64,000 nucleotides of DNA from Tetracentron sinense (taxonomy: Eukaryota > Streptophyta > Magnoliopsida > Trochodendrales > Trochodendraceae): contig CM026567.1 in NCBI GenBank assembly GCA_015143295.1, positions 8,760,416-8,824,415 of the forward strand. The letters are read 5' to 3'. Shown piece by piece: positions 1-10,144 of this stretch; the stretch's first letter is position 1, and each line of letters starts with the position of its first letter. The notes under the pieces were generated by a model. That model did no database searches, was not told the DNA's origin, and saw only the letters and a list, made by a program, of their open reading frames with translations. The position numbers and the translations under genes were made by a program.

Positions 1-440
1 GTTTGTGCTTGCTGAGTATTCCATGCTCAACCGTACATTTTTTGTCGGTAGGTCAGTTCGACATCCCCAACTTGGAGCCATGGGTTGAAGAAGAGTACGA
101 GGAAGAAATGAATCCGCCTATCCCGTTGCAACCACAGGAGGATAAAGATCTAGATAGGTGGCCCTATCTAGAATATTGCTGAGATGAGTGATTTATTTTG
201 TATTTTGATAGGTGGGCATGTCCACCTTTACTTTTGTTATGTATGTGCAGACTTGGAATACAGATTATATATAGAAAATAAATTTTGGGTTACACTTCTG
301 CACTTTGATTTAAGCTTCCGTACTATTTATGATTTTATTATGTTATGCCTTGGGTAATTTTTACAAGATGTTGATATCGGATATGACACATCATGATCCA
401 AAGTATCCCCACCTCCCAGGGGATATTTTGGGTCGCGACA
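1..440 (+). repeat. T2: 3' portion of the 5' LTR of a Ty3/gypsy element
   Basis: The LTR is cut by the window edge. It ends in GGTCGCGACA, the same terminus as the complete Ty3 LTRs further on, and is followed by a decayed Met-type PBS. It contains the family-wide stem-loop CTGAGTATTCCATGCTCA (near 11-29), the LTR micro-ORF (42-182) and the small hairpin GGTGG...CCACC (211-226). Its sequence is closer to the T4 LTR than to the T1 or T3 LTR. Confidence 0.85.
42..182 (+). CDS. LTR micro-ORF, 47-codon form, start codon TTG
   Basis: This is a 47-codon frame ending TGC TGA. It has exactly the length of the copies at 23091-23231 and 58862-59002. Shared residues include EPWVEEEY early, an IP..Q.Q.D stretch in the middle, and a WPYLEYC end. 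The position that is ATG in other copies is TTG here, so this copy may not be translated; the parent element is decayed. Function is unknown. The frame is acidic and has no signal peptide or membrane segment. It could instead be an exon of a longer leader ORF, because the first codons overlap a possible splice acceptor. Confidence 0.5.
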   Translation: MSVGQFDIPNLEPWVEEEYEEEMNPPIPLQPQEDKDLDRWPYLEYC

Positions 441-560
441 GAGGTGGGATTAGAGCGTAGGCTTTAGCTTTAGTGTCACTTAGAGTCCGATATCATGATT
501 TAAACAAGACATTAGGCTTTAGGAAAAGAGTTGTATTCCAAGTATAGACTAATCATTTAG
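441..560 (+). other. T2: decayed PBS and start of the internal leader
   Basis: Directly after the LTR end, 444-456 reads GTGGGATTAGAGC, a mutated form of the Met-type PBS (GTGGTATCAGAGC) seen intact at 3043-3055, 25503-25515 and 59289-59301. The leader that follows matches the T4 leader (GTATTCCAAGTATAGACTAA). It stops at 560, where T1 is inserted, and resumes at 12590. TTTAG at 556-560 is the left target duplication of T1. Confidence 0.85.
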
Positions 561-1031
561 TGTAGAGCCCCAGACTTTTTCATGCTTAAAACATGACACT
601 TTCGTTGTCATTTTGTCTTTTAAGAGGTATAATTAATAAATAAGGAAGAAATTGGAAATTTCGAAACGTCAGAAATGTTCCTTTTTGAAGTACGAACACA
701 ACGCAAGTTGAATCGTCAAAATCGGATGAACGAGTCAAAAGATATGGCCAAAACAGTCTGAACCTGTAGGCAAACGTAGCTCGGAAGGCACTAAGGACGT
801 GCTCTGACGTCGTACTCTGATAACGTAGCACAGACAACATACTCTGATAACATATACTGTGTGCATCCGTTGTACAGCTCACAACGGGCACGTTGTACAA
901 CTCACCATGGGCACGCTGTACATAAGACAACGGACAACGTGTTCAACATTGTCCACAACGGACAACGTGTTTGGCACTGTTCACAGCTCAACGAGCTCAA
1001 CACTATGCACAACACAACGGACAACGGGTTC

Positions 1032-1211
1032 GGCACCCTTCACAGCACCACGAGTTGGCACTGTTCACAGCACCACGAGTTGGCACTGTTCACAGCACAA
1101 CGAGTTGACACTGGTCACAGCACAACGAGTTGACACTGTTCACAGCACCACGAGTTGGCACTGTTCACAGCACCACGAGTTGGCATTGTTCACAGCATGA
1201 CGAGTTCGACA
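1032..1211 (+). repeat. 25-bp tandem array in T1 5' LTR
   Basis: Seven units of about 25 bp with core CACTGTTCACAGCACMACGAG. The 3' LTR array (10620-10745) has five. More diverged copies extend upstream to about 940. All three forward frames stay open across the array, which is an effect of the repeat and not evidence of coding. Confidence 0.9.
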
Positions 1212-1620
1212 CTTGTGTTTTTACAGGAATTTAGTAAGGGTGTTATGGTCTTTTGTCAGTTCACTCTTACCTTAAGAGTTTAACCTGAGCCTTTAGGGCT
1301 CATTCTCAACACTTAGAGAGTTTGAGAGAATAGGAGAAAGGGGAGAAGGTGATTCCAAACCTAGGGTTTCCAGTTTGGAGAGAAATCAAAGGGTTTTGAG
1401 ACCCTAGATCACTCCCAGTCCAGTTTTCTTCAAGATCTCGGCCCAAGCTCGTACGGAGCTCGCGATCCAAGCTAGGGCAGCAACTCACAGTCATTTGGAA
1501 AGAGGGTTTCTTCCTCATTTCTTCAAGGTCGGTACTTCTTACTACCCTCCTAGTTATAGTTCCTCTTTCCCCTTCTTTTCTTTTGATTTCCTTACATTTA
1601 CACATGTGCTATGAGATGGA

Positions 1621-1669
1621 TGAATGGTGAATGGTGAATGGTGAATGGTGAATGGTGAATGGTGAATGG
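1621..1669 (+). repeat. (TGAATGG)7 microsatellite
   Basis: Seven perfect 7-bp copies. The T1 3' LTR also has seven copies (11153-11201), while the T3 LTRs have essentially one. Confidence 0.95.
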
Positions 1670-2135
1670 AGATGGAATGGGCGATTGGATGTCAATGGTT
1701 GTGTGTGATGAACAAATGGGGAAGGGCATTGTTCCAATAATGAACATACATGTATGATTTGAGTAAAAACCCATCTAGAAAAGCATGTTGTAGGGTAAAT
1801 CCATAATGAACACACCATGTTTGATGAAATGCCAAGGTGAATAAAGTAAGCTGTAAATTCGCAAGTGCATGCCTAATGAATTCTGAATATTGCTAGGGCC
1901 TATGATATTGTGTTTCCCGCTTTCCCAAAATGCTATGAATATTACATTACTCAATCTTTGATGCTATATGTGTTGTGAAATTACCCAAATGTCATCTTTA
2001 AATTTGAATGCAAGTATGTACACGGTTCCCACGAGCACGGCATGATTTATCGAGGTTTTCAAGAACATGGTTAGAGGTGGGACATATCCTACGATATGTT
2101 TTACCTCACTTTTCACAAGAAGACAAGAACCAACA

Positions 2136-2280
2136 GTGAGTGAGGGGTCTCCCCTCACTCACAAGTACATATCATGAAGAAGGGCCTCCCTTCCCTCGCA
2201 AGTACATACATATCATAAAGAAGGGTCTCCCTTCCCTCGCAAGTGCATTGCATAAAGAAGGGTCTCCCTTCCCTCTCAAG
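2136..2280 (+). repeat. Tandem hairpin array in T1 5' LTR
   Basis: The first unit is a perfect 12-bp stem (2136-2147 with 2151-2162, loop TCT). It is followed by units with stem GAAGGG/CCCTTC and a 3-nt loop, separated by CGCAAGTGCATTGCATAA-like spacers. Stem pairs differ between units but stay paired (GAGGGG/CCCCTC versus GAAGGG/CCCTTC). Confidence 0.8.
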
Positions 2281-2627
2281 GCATCTCACAAGTGCATCTC
2301 ACAAGTGCATCTCACAAGTTACATGATCACAAGCAAGCATGCATGACATGACACGACATACAAGAATCAAGCAAGATAGGCAAGACAAGCTTTCAAGTAC
2401 GAAAAGATATTTCAAGTCAAGACAAGTGCACGATGTTTTCAAGAGGATTTATCGGCTTTCTACGAATTACAAGCATGATTATAAACTGCTTTACATCCTT
2501 GTATGATATGAATTGTTTCCGTTTGACATATATGAATTGCTCCTGATCATGTATTGCCATTTCTATGCTATAATTGTTGGTTAGTATTTTGTACCCGCTG
2601 AGTATTCCATGCTCAGTCGTACTTCTT

Positions 2628-2747
2628 ATGTCGACAGGTTCTGAGGGAGCTGCTGCTCCATTTGATGTTTGTGCTCCTGGTCCATGGGTGGAAGAGGAGT
2701 ACGTCGAGGAGCCTTTGGAGGAACCTCCCGTAGAGGGTTATCAGTAG
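2628..2747 (+). CDS. LTR micro-ORF, 39-codon form
   Basis: ATG TCG ... CAG TAG. The predicted 39-residue peptide is acidic and proline-rich, starts MSTGSEGAAAP and holds the PWVEEEYVEEPLEEPP segment. The ATG lies 11 nt after the CTGAG...CTCAG stem-loop. Compared with the copy in the inverted solo LTR (17766-17885), codons 8-39 differ by eleven synonymous substitutions and one amino-acid change (last codon), a pattern expected of a translated sequence under constraint. The product is not recognised. In the 5' LTR it would be an upstream ORF in the gag leader if transcription starts in the proximal LTR. Confidence 0.6.
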   Translation: MSTGSEGAAAPFDVCAPGPWVEEEYVEEPLEEPPVEGYQ

Positions 2748-3043
2748 GTGGTGATTAGATTCTGAGTGGATTAGCTGTGGGTGAGATGAGAGTCAGATTT
2801 ATGTATTCTGGCGGGCATGTCCGCACTTTCTTTTGGTTTCTTTTTGTATAAACTTGGATTGCTTATGTATATACATAGAGGTTTGGTAGACTTCCGCCAT
2901 ACCATGTTAGAGTATGTTTCCGCTGTTTTGTCCTCTATTGTATATGCTCTGTGGGTTTTGCAGGTTGGTTTGTCAAGCAAGTCATGATTAGTCGTCCAAA
3001 GTTCACTCTAACTCCTAGGGTGGGTTTTAGGTCGCGACAGAAG

Positions 3044-3055
3044 TGGTATCAGAGC
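3044..3055 (+). other. T1 primer-binding site
   Basis: TGGTATCAGAGC, complementary to the 3' end of initiator Met tRNA, five bases after the LTR end. Confidence 0.95.
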
Positions 3056-3400
3056 CTAGGCTTTAGGTCTCTAGGGTCACTTAGAATCTTATACCACGGC
3101 TTGACAAGAGCATATGTCAGGAAACAAGTTAGGAAGAAAGTAAGTCGGAAGAGAGTCTTGATCCAAGTGTAAGACTAGACTTTAGTCTTAGTCTAAAATG
3201 GTTGCTTTAACCAAGTACGGGTCCTAGGTACGCTAGAACACTAAAGTATAAGTATAATGTGATGAATACTCTGATGACTTGATGTGATGTGTATTAGTAT
3301 TATACAACTAATACAAATTGAACTATTGTGAAATGGCATTGAAATAAATTGTGGGTTCAAGTGAGACTCATGTGGTGCTATTGTTCTCAGGACTTTAGTC
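3056..3400 (+). other. T1 untranslated leader with possible intron acceptor
   Basis: No ORF. The stretch just before gag (TTGTTCTCAG, ending 3390) looks like a splice acceptor and is conserved in T2, T3 and T4. A matching donor is less clear: GTAAGT at 3140 occurs in T1 and T3 only, while GTGTAAGAC/GTATAGACT after TCCAA is at a homologous place in all. Confidence 0.4.
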
Positions 3401-6400
3401 ATGAGGCAGGGCACACGGAGTCGTGGACCACATACCAGAGCTTCCTCTTCTTCACGGGATGAGGAAGAGCAGCCGGACCTCTCTCAGGTCTTAGGCTCTA
3501 TTGCTGAGACACTCGCCATACTGGCGGCTCGGCAGGCTATACCATCATCGGCGGCACCTACTCCACCGCCCGCAGCTCTAGTACATCGTACCGCTGGAGT
3601 TGAGGCATTCAGGAGATTGAGGCCTCCACCCTTCCATGGGAGTGTGGACCCTCTTGCTGGGGAGGCATGGATCCTCCAGATGGAGAAGATCTTTGCGGTC
3701 CTCTCGCCTACAGAGGAGGAGAGAGTAGCATGGGCAGCTTTCATGCTAGAGAGCGAAGCCCACCATTGGTGGTTGTCCGCATTGAGGATGCGAGATTTGA
3801 CCATGCAGGGTCAACCTTGTGAAAGTATGCCTCTTTTTAATTTTAGAAACACAGTTCTTGGGGGGCATACATCGAATCCCAAGATCTGACTAAGACTCTA
3901 ATTGATTTTATTCAATGAAGGTTAGAATAACATTCACCTTTGCGACTTTGAAATTGTTAAGTCAAATCCACGTTAGAATAGTACTCGCAAAACTTCACAA
4001 GTGTCAAGTCTCCTGTCGATTCACACGAACCTTCTTTTTCCTTTAAAGCTTTCTCTAATGGAAGCTAATGGCCCTTCCAAATTTCCAGCTCTAGGAATCT
4101 TGAATAAAGATCCAATCTTTATTGATCAAGAACCTTTCTTGATGAACAAGATGAATTCTTGTTTTTCCTCAAGATCCAATCAAGAAGACAAAAAGAAGAG
4201 AGAGATGGGTGTGACCGTACACCTCAAGGAGAGAGAGGGGAGGGCGTGAAGTTTTAGGAGAGGGAGAGATGAAAAAATTCTGGAGAATTATGTATATTAA
4301 AGGGCTGGGCATCCAATCCTTTATATAAGTTCTCTCTTGGTTGCTTGAATTGTAATCCAATTATAATTCATTAACCTTATCCTAATCCAATTAGGATTCC
4401 TCAATAGTTTCCTTTATTGATTATTCTCCTAATCCAATTAGGATTAATCTTAAAAGAAACCAACCTTATCCATTAGTAACTAATCTTATCCTTATCCAAT
4501 AAGGAATCTTGAATTAGTAACTAACTAATGGAATCCCTAACAATTAGGGAATTTTTAATTAGTAACTAACTAACTAACTAACTAACTAACCTTATCCAAT
4601 AAGGTGTTAATTAATTAGAAACTAATTAAAATAATAACAATTATTATTCCTCCTTGAAGTGGGCGTCCCACCCTAGGTGGGTCCCACCCTACACGCCTAA
4701 AGGGTTTCCAAAACCCTCTTGGTCACTTGAATTATTCTTTTATAATAATTCCCAATGGGTCCTACCCATTTGGTTTTTCACATCTAATGTGATTTCACCT
4801 TTTAGAGCTTCACTATACCATATAGTGATTACTTAGAGAAATTAATTAATTTAATTATAAATTAAATTAAATACTTTAAGAAGGTCCTTGTGTGTGGGAT
4901 CTAAAGGGATCTCCTATTTCCGGTTGTGGGACCAAGTACTTCACCTTTTTGGTTGAAGCATTGTTACTAGAAAACACCTTTCCTAAAACTCCATTAGGAT
5001 CATAGAATGTTATCTAAGTCCCTGGACTTCCACCAATCACAATTAATGTCCATTAACACAATGTGATTAACCTCCAGAAATTAGAGAATTGCTTGTAAGT
5101 ACCATCTCACAATATATTTACAAATAAATCCTTCCACATTCCGATATCACTTGTAAGCTTCCGGGATTGGAACTATTCCACTGTCTTAGTCCCTAACTTA
5201 TGAATAGAACTCTTTCTCATGATTACTTTTCATTGAACTGAACCTCCAAAACACTTTTGAAGAAAACATTAGAAAAGAACTGACATATATATTTATATAT
5301 ACTTTTCCATATTAAAAATATCAACTTCGATAAAGACCATTTTACCGAAAAGCACCAGTACTGGATTTAACAGTTCAGTTCAACAAGTATCACCTTGATA
5401 TCATTATCTCCAATTAAGGAGTTGTGGATTCCTTATTGAGTGTTTACACACTTCTCCAAACATAGTGTACATGACCCAACGTACCCGGAGTTAGTCCTGC
5501 GTATTGGACATTGCCGATTGGCACATCAAAGCCATATAGACAAATGTCTGAGAAAATGTTAACCTCTCAGGTCTAAGGACAATTTGTCAAATGGATAACC
5601 CTAATACAATCTGACAGTGTATTCCATAGGGTATCCACTAGTGACCCCGTTCAGTATTATGTACTTGCTACATATACTCACATGTTAGTCAAGAGTTACC
5701 ACTCTCTGTGAATGAGATTCATCACACTATCTCATAGAACTACACATGTGCAAGCCATGATGAAGTACGGCGCCCAACCAGTACTCTAGAGGCTTCGAAC
5801 AATATTAGGTTTACAAGGAACCGGAAAATCATATCTCCTCGCAACCTTTGCATGATTTTCCTACAATGTTACCTATGGAACTTTATGTCATCATCATATG
5901 AGACAGTAGTTAATATAAATACCCTTTATAGTTGGTTGTGTGAATATGATGCTTGTCTAATCAACATAGAAAAGTCTCTTATTGGCTTTCGAGGGCATAT
6001 ATGTCCAACACCTTGGACTTGGGAGGAGTTCAAGGACACTTTTTATAAGAAGTACTTTCCGATCGGAGCACGTGAAAGGAAAGAGAGAGAATTCATCAAC
6101 CTTGAGCAAGGTTCGATGTCAGTAGAACAATATGAAGCTAAGTTCTCAGAGCTCTCTAGATTTGCGCCTCACATGGTGGCTACCGAGGCAATGAAGGCGA
6201 GAAGGTTTGAGCAAGGGCTCAAAGATGTTATCATGGAGAAGGTTTCAGTTTTCAGACATGCTACCTACCCTGAGGTAGTAGACAAGGCCTTATTGGTCGA
6301 GGCCAATTCAGAGACAGTGTCCAAGAAGAGGGAGTTGGCGAGAGGCCAATCCAGTAGTTCAGCACCTCTAGAGAGGCGGGCTCGTACCGGCCCTTATCAG

Positions 6401-6578
6401 TATGCGTGGCCAGCACCACCGATGAGGCCATCTTATGCGCCTCCAGCACGCCCAGCAGGATCATACCAGGCGTCATCTCAGACTACCCGGTCTACGCCTC
6501 AGTTGCGCCAGGCAAACCAGGGGCGAGTTTTTGCCTTGACAGAGGGTGATGCACTTGCATCTGACGATGTAGTGCAAG
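3401..6578 (+). pseudogene. gag: T1 gag, interrupted by a solo LTR and lacking the zinc knuckle
   Basis: The capsid/nucleocapsid polyprotein region starts MRQGTRSRG and reads through the retrotransposon gag domain (WILQMEKIF, HHWW) to 3819. A 2.2-kb inverted solo LTR is inserted there. The frame resumes at 6016 (WTWEEFKDTFYKKYFP) and runs to the splice-donor-like AAG at 6578. Relative to T3, an in-frame deletion near 6444-6452 removes about 80 residues, including both Cys/His clusters; it joins similar proline-rich codons (PPA/PPAR). Both the insertion and the deletion should prevent normal RNA packaging. Confidence 0.85.
3820..6010 (-). mobile_element. Inverted solo LTR of the C1 copia family
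   Basis: 2191 bp beginning TGAAAGTATGCC and ending TATGTCCAACA. This is the reverse complement of the C1 LTR (TGTTGGACATA...GGCATACTTTCA). It is flanked by the duplication CCTTG (3815-3819, 6011-6015), so it marks a copia insertion reduced to one LTR by recombination. The body is AT-rich and noncoding, with (CTAA)n near 4560-4590. Confidence 0.95.
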
Positions 6579-6726
6579 GTACGCAGTTGTAGCTCATTTA
6601 ATTATCCGTGAATTAAACTGTTAAGTATTAATTGATTGTGTACGTACTTGGCATGTTATATATGTATATATACCTACATGTATACACTGTTGATGCACGG
6701 ATTGACTCCGCTAGTTAAAATTTCAG
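6579..6726 (+). other. T1 gag-pol intron candidate (148 bp)
   Basis: Starts GTACGC directly after GTGCAAG and ends ATTTCAG. It is AT-rich. Its ends and its position in the polyprotein are identical in T3, and homologous blocks are present in T2 and T4. Removing it places ...VVQG directly before TLLVNEYLA, the normal gag-protease junction of this clade. Confidence 0.75.
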
Positions 6727-9700
6727 GAACCCTACTAGTCAATGAGTATTTGGCTTGAGTGTTGATTGATACCGGGTCGACTCATTCGTTTGTCTCACCG
6801 AGTTTTGCAGAAGGCTTTTCTATAAAACCAAGTCAGCTAGAACCGGAGTTAGCCATTTCGACTCCTCTTGGCAAAACAGTATTGGCAGATAAAGTGTATA
6901 GAAATAGTGTGGTCCAAGTTGGAAGCCACGAGTTGGCGGTTGATCTCATCGTCCTTGGATTCCAAGACTTTGATGTTATATTGGGAATGGATTGGTTAGC
7001 AGCACATCATGGGCATGTAGCTTGCTTTGAGAAAATGGTACTCTTCAAGCCAGTAGAAGGAAAACCATTCCACTTTCGCGGGTTAAAAAGTAGAGATATC
7101 GTTCGTTTTGCGGCATTGAGCTTAGCTAACCCCGAGGCAAAGGACTCATCGACTATTCCGGTTGTGAGTGAGTTCCTGGATGTATTTCCAGAGGAGTTGC
7201 CAGGATTGCCTCCAGACAGGGAGATTGAGTTTATGATCGAGTTTGCACCAGGCACAGCTCCTGTTTTCAGGGCTCCGTATAGAATGGCCCCTATTGAACT
7301 CAAAGAGTTAAAGACTCAGTTGGAAGAATTACAAAGCCTTGGCTTCATTCGACCAAGTGTCTCACCGTGGGGTGCCCCAGTGTTGTTTATTAAGAAGAGA
7401 GATGGCTCGATGCGGATGTGTGTCGATTACTGGCAATTGAACAAAGTCACTATAAAGAATAGGTATCCATTGCCTAGGATTGACGACTTGTTCGATCAGT
7501 TGAAGGGAGCGAGATTTTTCTCGAAGATAGATCTTCGATCGGGTTATCACCAGTTGAAGATTAAGGTGGAAGATGTTCCCAAAACTGCTTTCAGGACTCG
7601 GTATGGACACTACGAGTTCTTGGTGATGCCTTTTGGACTCACGAACGCGCTGGCAGCCTTTATGGATTTGATGAACCGGGTATTCCGGCCATATCTTGAT
7701 AGGTGCGTGATTGTATTTGTTGATGACATTTTGGTCTATTCCCAGACACTGGAAGATCACACACGCAACCTATGCCTTGCTTTGGAAATGCTAAGAGAGC
7801 ACAAGCTATACGCCAAACTTAGCAAGTGTGAGTTTTGGTTGGAAGAGGTGGCATTTCTAGGCCATGTTGTTTCTGCAGAAGTTATCTCGGTAGATCCGAA
7901 GAAGATCGAAACAGTTATGAGCTGGGCGAGGCCCAAGAGTGTTACTGAGATACGCAGTTTTCTTGGATTGGCAGGCTACTACAGGAGATTCGTAGAGGGT
8001 TTCTCTAGCCTTGCAGCACCGCTCACTTACCTGACAAGGAAGAACGCCAAGTTTGTATGGAGTGATAAGTGTGAGATCAGTTTCACGGAACTGAAGAAGA
8101 GGCTTACTACAGCCCCGGTCCTTACTGTGCCATCTGGACCTTTTGGGTATGAGGTGTATAGTGATGCCTCACACGTTGGACTTGGGTGTGTACTCATGCA
8201 GCACAAGAAAGTCATTGCCTATGCATCAAGGCAGTTGAAGGAGCATGAGAAGAATTATCTCACGCACGACTTGGAGCTTGCGGCGGTCGTGTTTGCACTT
8301 AAGATTTGGTGTCATTACCTTTATGGGGTGGAGTTCTATGTATTTACCGATCACAAGAGCCTCAAGTACCTCTTTTCCCAAAAGGAGCTGAATCTAAGGC
8401 AAAGGCGTTGGATGGAATTTCTGAAGGACTATGATTGTACCATTCAATACCACCCGGGTGAAGCGAATGTTGTGGCTGATGCTTTGAGTAGAAGACCTCA
8501 AGGGTTGTTAGCACATATGTTGGTTCAAGAAAGGAAGCTACTAGAAGATTTGGCGAATCTGGACATCAGTGTGAATGACTCTGTCCGTGGTCCTACCTTG
8601 GCAAATGTTACGGTTCGGCCGTACATTATAGATTTGATCCAAGAATATCAAACCATGGATGCTGAATTGTTGGCTTATCGGGACAAGGAAGTTGCTAAGG
8701 GTAGTGAGGAATTCTCTCTCACTAGTCGGGGTGCTATCACATTCAAGGGAAGACTGTGCGTCCCAGCCAATGCAGATCTTCGAAGAGGGATTTTGGATGA
8801 AGCACACCGTTCGAAGTACACAGTGCATCCAGGGGGTACGAAGATGTACCGGAACCTCAAGAGTCACTTTTGGTGGCAGAATATAAAGAGTGAGGTTGCG
8901 GAATATGTAGCACGGTGCTTAGTGTGCCAACAAGTGAAAGCAGAACACATGCGACCCGCCGGTCTATTGCATTCCCTTCCGATTCCCGAGTGGAAATGGG
9001 AGAACATATCCATGGATTTCATAGTTGGCTTGCCAAAGACGGTAAGGGGCTCAGATGCGATATGGGTAGTAGTGGATCGTTTGACAAAGTCCGCTCATTT
9101 CTTACCCTATCGAACTACTTTCAACTCAAGTCAGTTGGCTGCACTATACGTAGTTAGATTGCACGGAGTGCCTGTTAGTATTGTGTCGGATCGGGATCCA
9201 AGATTCACGTCAAGATTTTGGAAAATTTTCCAGGAGGCTATGGGTTCCCGACTTGATTTCAGCACCGCTTTTCATCCACAGACGGATGGACAAACCGAGA
9301 GAGTGAACCAAGTCATTGAAGACATGCTTCGGGCTTGTTTGTTGGATTTCAGAGGCAGTTGGGAAGAGCACTTGCCTTTGGTTGAATTTGCCTATAATAA
9401 CAGCTATCAGGCAAGTATTCAAATGGCACCATTTGAGGCCTTGTATGGGCGAAGTTGTAGGTCTCCTCTCTATTGGGATGAGGTAGGAGAAAGGAAAGTA
9501 CTTGGTCCGGAGTTGATTGAGCAAACTGCAAACACAGTTAAGATCATTCGGGATCGATTGAAAGCCGCTCAAGATCGCCAGAAAAGCTATACAGACACAC
9601 GCCGCAGGGACTTGGAATTTCAAGTAGGGGATCAAGTCTTTGTGAAAGTATCTCCTAGCAAAGGGATCATGAGATTTGGCAAGCGAGGCAAGCTCAGTCC

Positions 9701-10043
9701 TCGGTATGTTGGGCCTTTTGAGATTATCACACGAGTTGGTGAGGTTGCTTACAGGGTAGCTCTCCCACCTCACATGGCTGCAGTTCATAACGTCTTCCAT
9801 GTGTCTATGCTTCGGAAGTACATTACGGATCCTTCGCATGTTATAGACTTGGAACCGTTGGAGATTCGAGAGGATCTCACCTTGATTGAAAAGCCGGTTC
9901 AGATTTTAGATCGAAGAGATCAGGTGCTTCGCAACAAGACAATCCCTTTGGTTCTTGTGCAATGACAACACCATGCTCGGGAAGAAGCTACATGGGAGCG
10001 TGAAGCCGAAGTCAAAGCAAAGTACCCAGAATTAATTGAATGA
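6727..10043 (+). pseudogene. pol: T1 pol (protease, RT, RNase H, integrase, chromodomain), two stops
   Basis: The frame continues from gag across the intron but meets TGA at 6756-6758, where T3 has CGA (Arg). From 6759 it is open to 9965. Protease (DTGSTHSF), RT (FVDDILVYS), RNase H ([19 protein letters not shown]) and integrase (HHCC cluster, [19 protein letters not shown]) are all readable. A three-residue gap in the integrase (LYVVRLHG versus [11 protein letters not shown]) lies between the second zinc cysteine and the second catalytic Asp. The stop at 9963-9965 replaces the Trp codon of T3's VQWQHH and removes the last 26 residues (EEATWE); the original stop is at 10041-10043. Confidence 0.9.
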
Positions 10044-10131
10044 GTTTTTGGAATGAGTTTGTATATGACTGTAATATCCTTTTTGATTTGTAATACAAGT
10101 AGTGTCTGAATTTCGAGGATGAAATTTTTGT

Positions 10132-10144
10132 AAGGGGGGGAGGA
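10132..10144 (+). other. T1 polypurine tract
   Basis: AAGGGGGGGAGGA immediately before the 3' LTR; the plus-strand primer site. Confidence 0.9.

Larger units (their letters stand above)
561..3039 (+). repeat. T1 5' LTR
   Basis: 2479 bp, TG...CA. In order it contains: an AT-rich TATA-like stretch near 630-645 (AATTAATAAATAAGG, conserved in all Ty3 LTRs here); a conserved block ending GATATGGCCAAAACAGTC; a 25-bp tandem array (1032-1211); a 7-bp microsatellite (1621-1669); a hairpin array (2136-2280); the CTGAG...CTCAG stem-loop (2598-2616); the micro-ORF (2628-2747); and a GCGG/CCGC hairpin (2811-2824). The 3' LTR has the same order with different repeat counts. Confidence 0.95.

Noticed and set aside
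859-1200. Overlapping forward ORFs with repeated Cys-Ser-Gln-His-type peptides
   Set aside because: All frames are open because the 25-bp tandem unit lacks stops; peptide periodicity follows the repeat, and unit number varies between LTRs.
1306-1605. Minus-strand ORF in LTR (99 codons), also near 10943-11137
   Set aside because: The frame is not kept in the T3 or T4 LTRs and runs antisense to an A/G-rich LTR segment.
3044-3055. Fragment of a Met tRNA gene
   Set aside because: Only 12 bases match and the position next to an LTR end identifies a primer-binding site; no cloverleaf flanks it.
6759-6761. GTG as the start of a separate T1 pol gene
   Set aside because: It directly follows a TGA that is CGA in T3, and protease homology continues upstream through the intron junction; it is a broken continuous frame.
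9210-9839. Long minus-strand ORF (209 codons) opposite integrase, repeated at 29741-30331
   Set aside because: It mirrors the strongly conserved plus-strand integrase frame; residues match no family I know and the plus strand explains the conservation.
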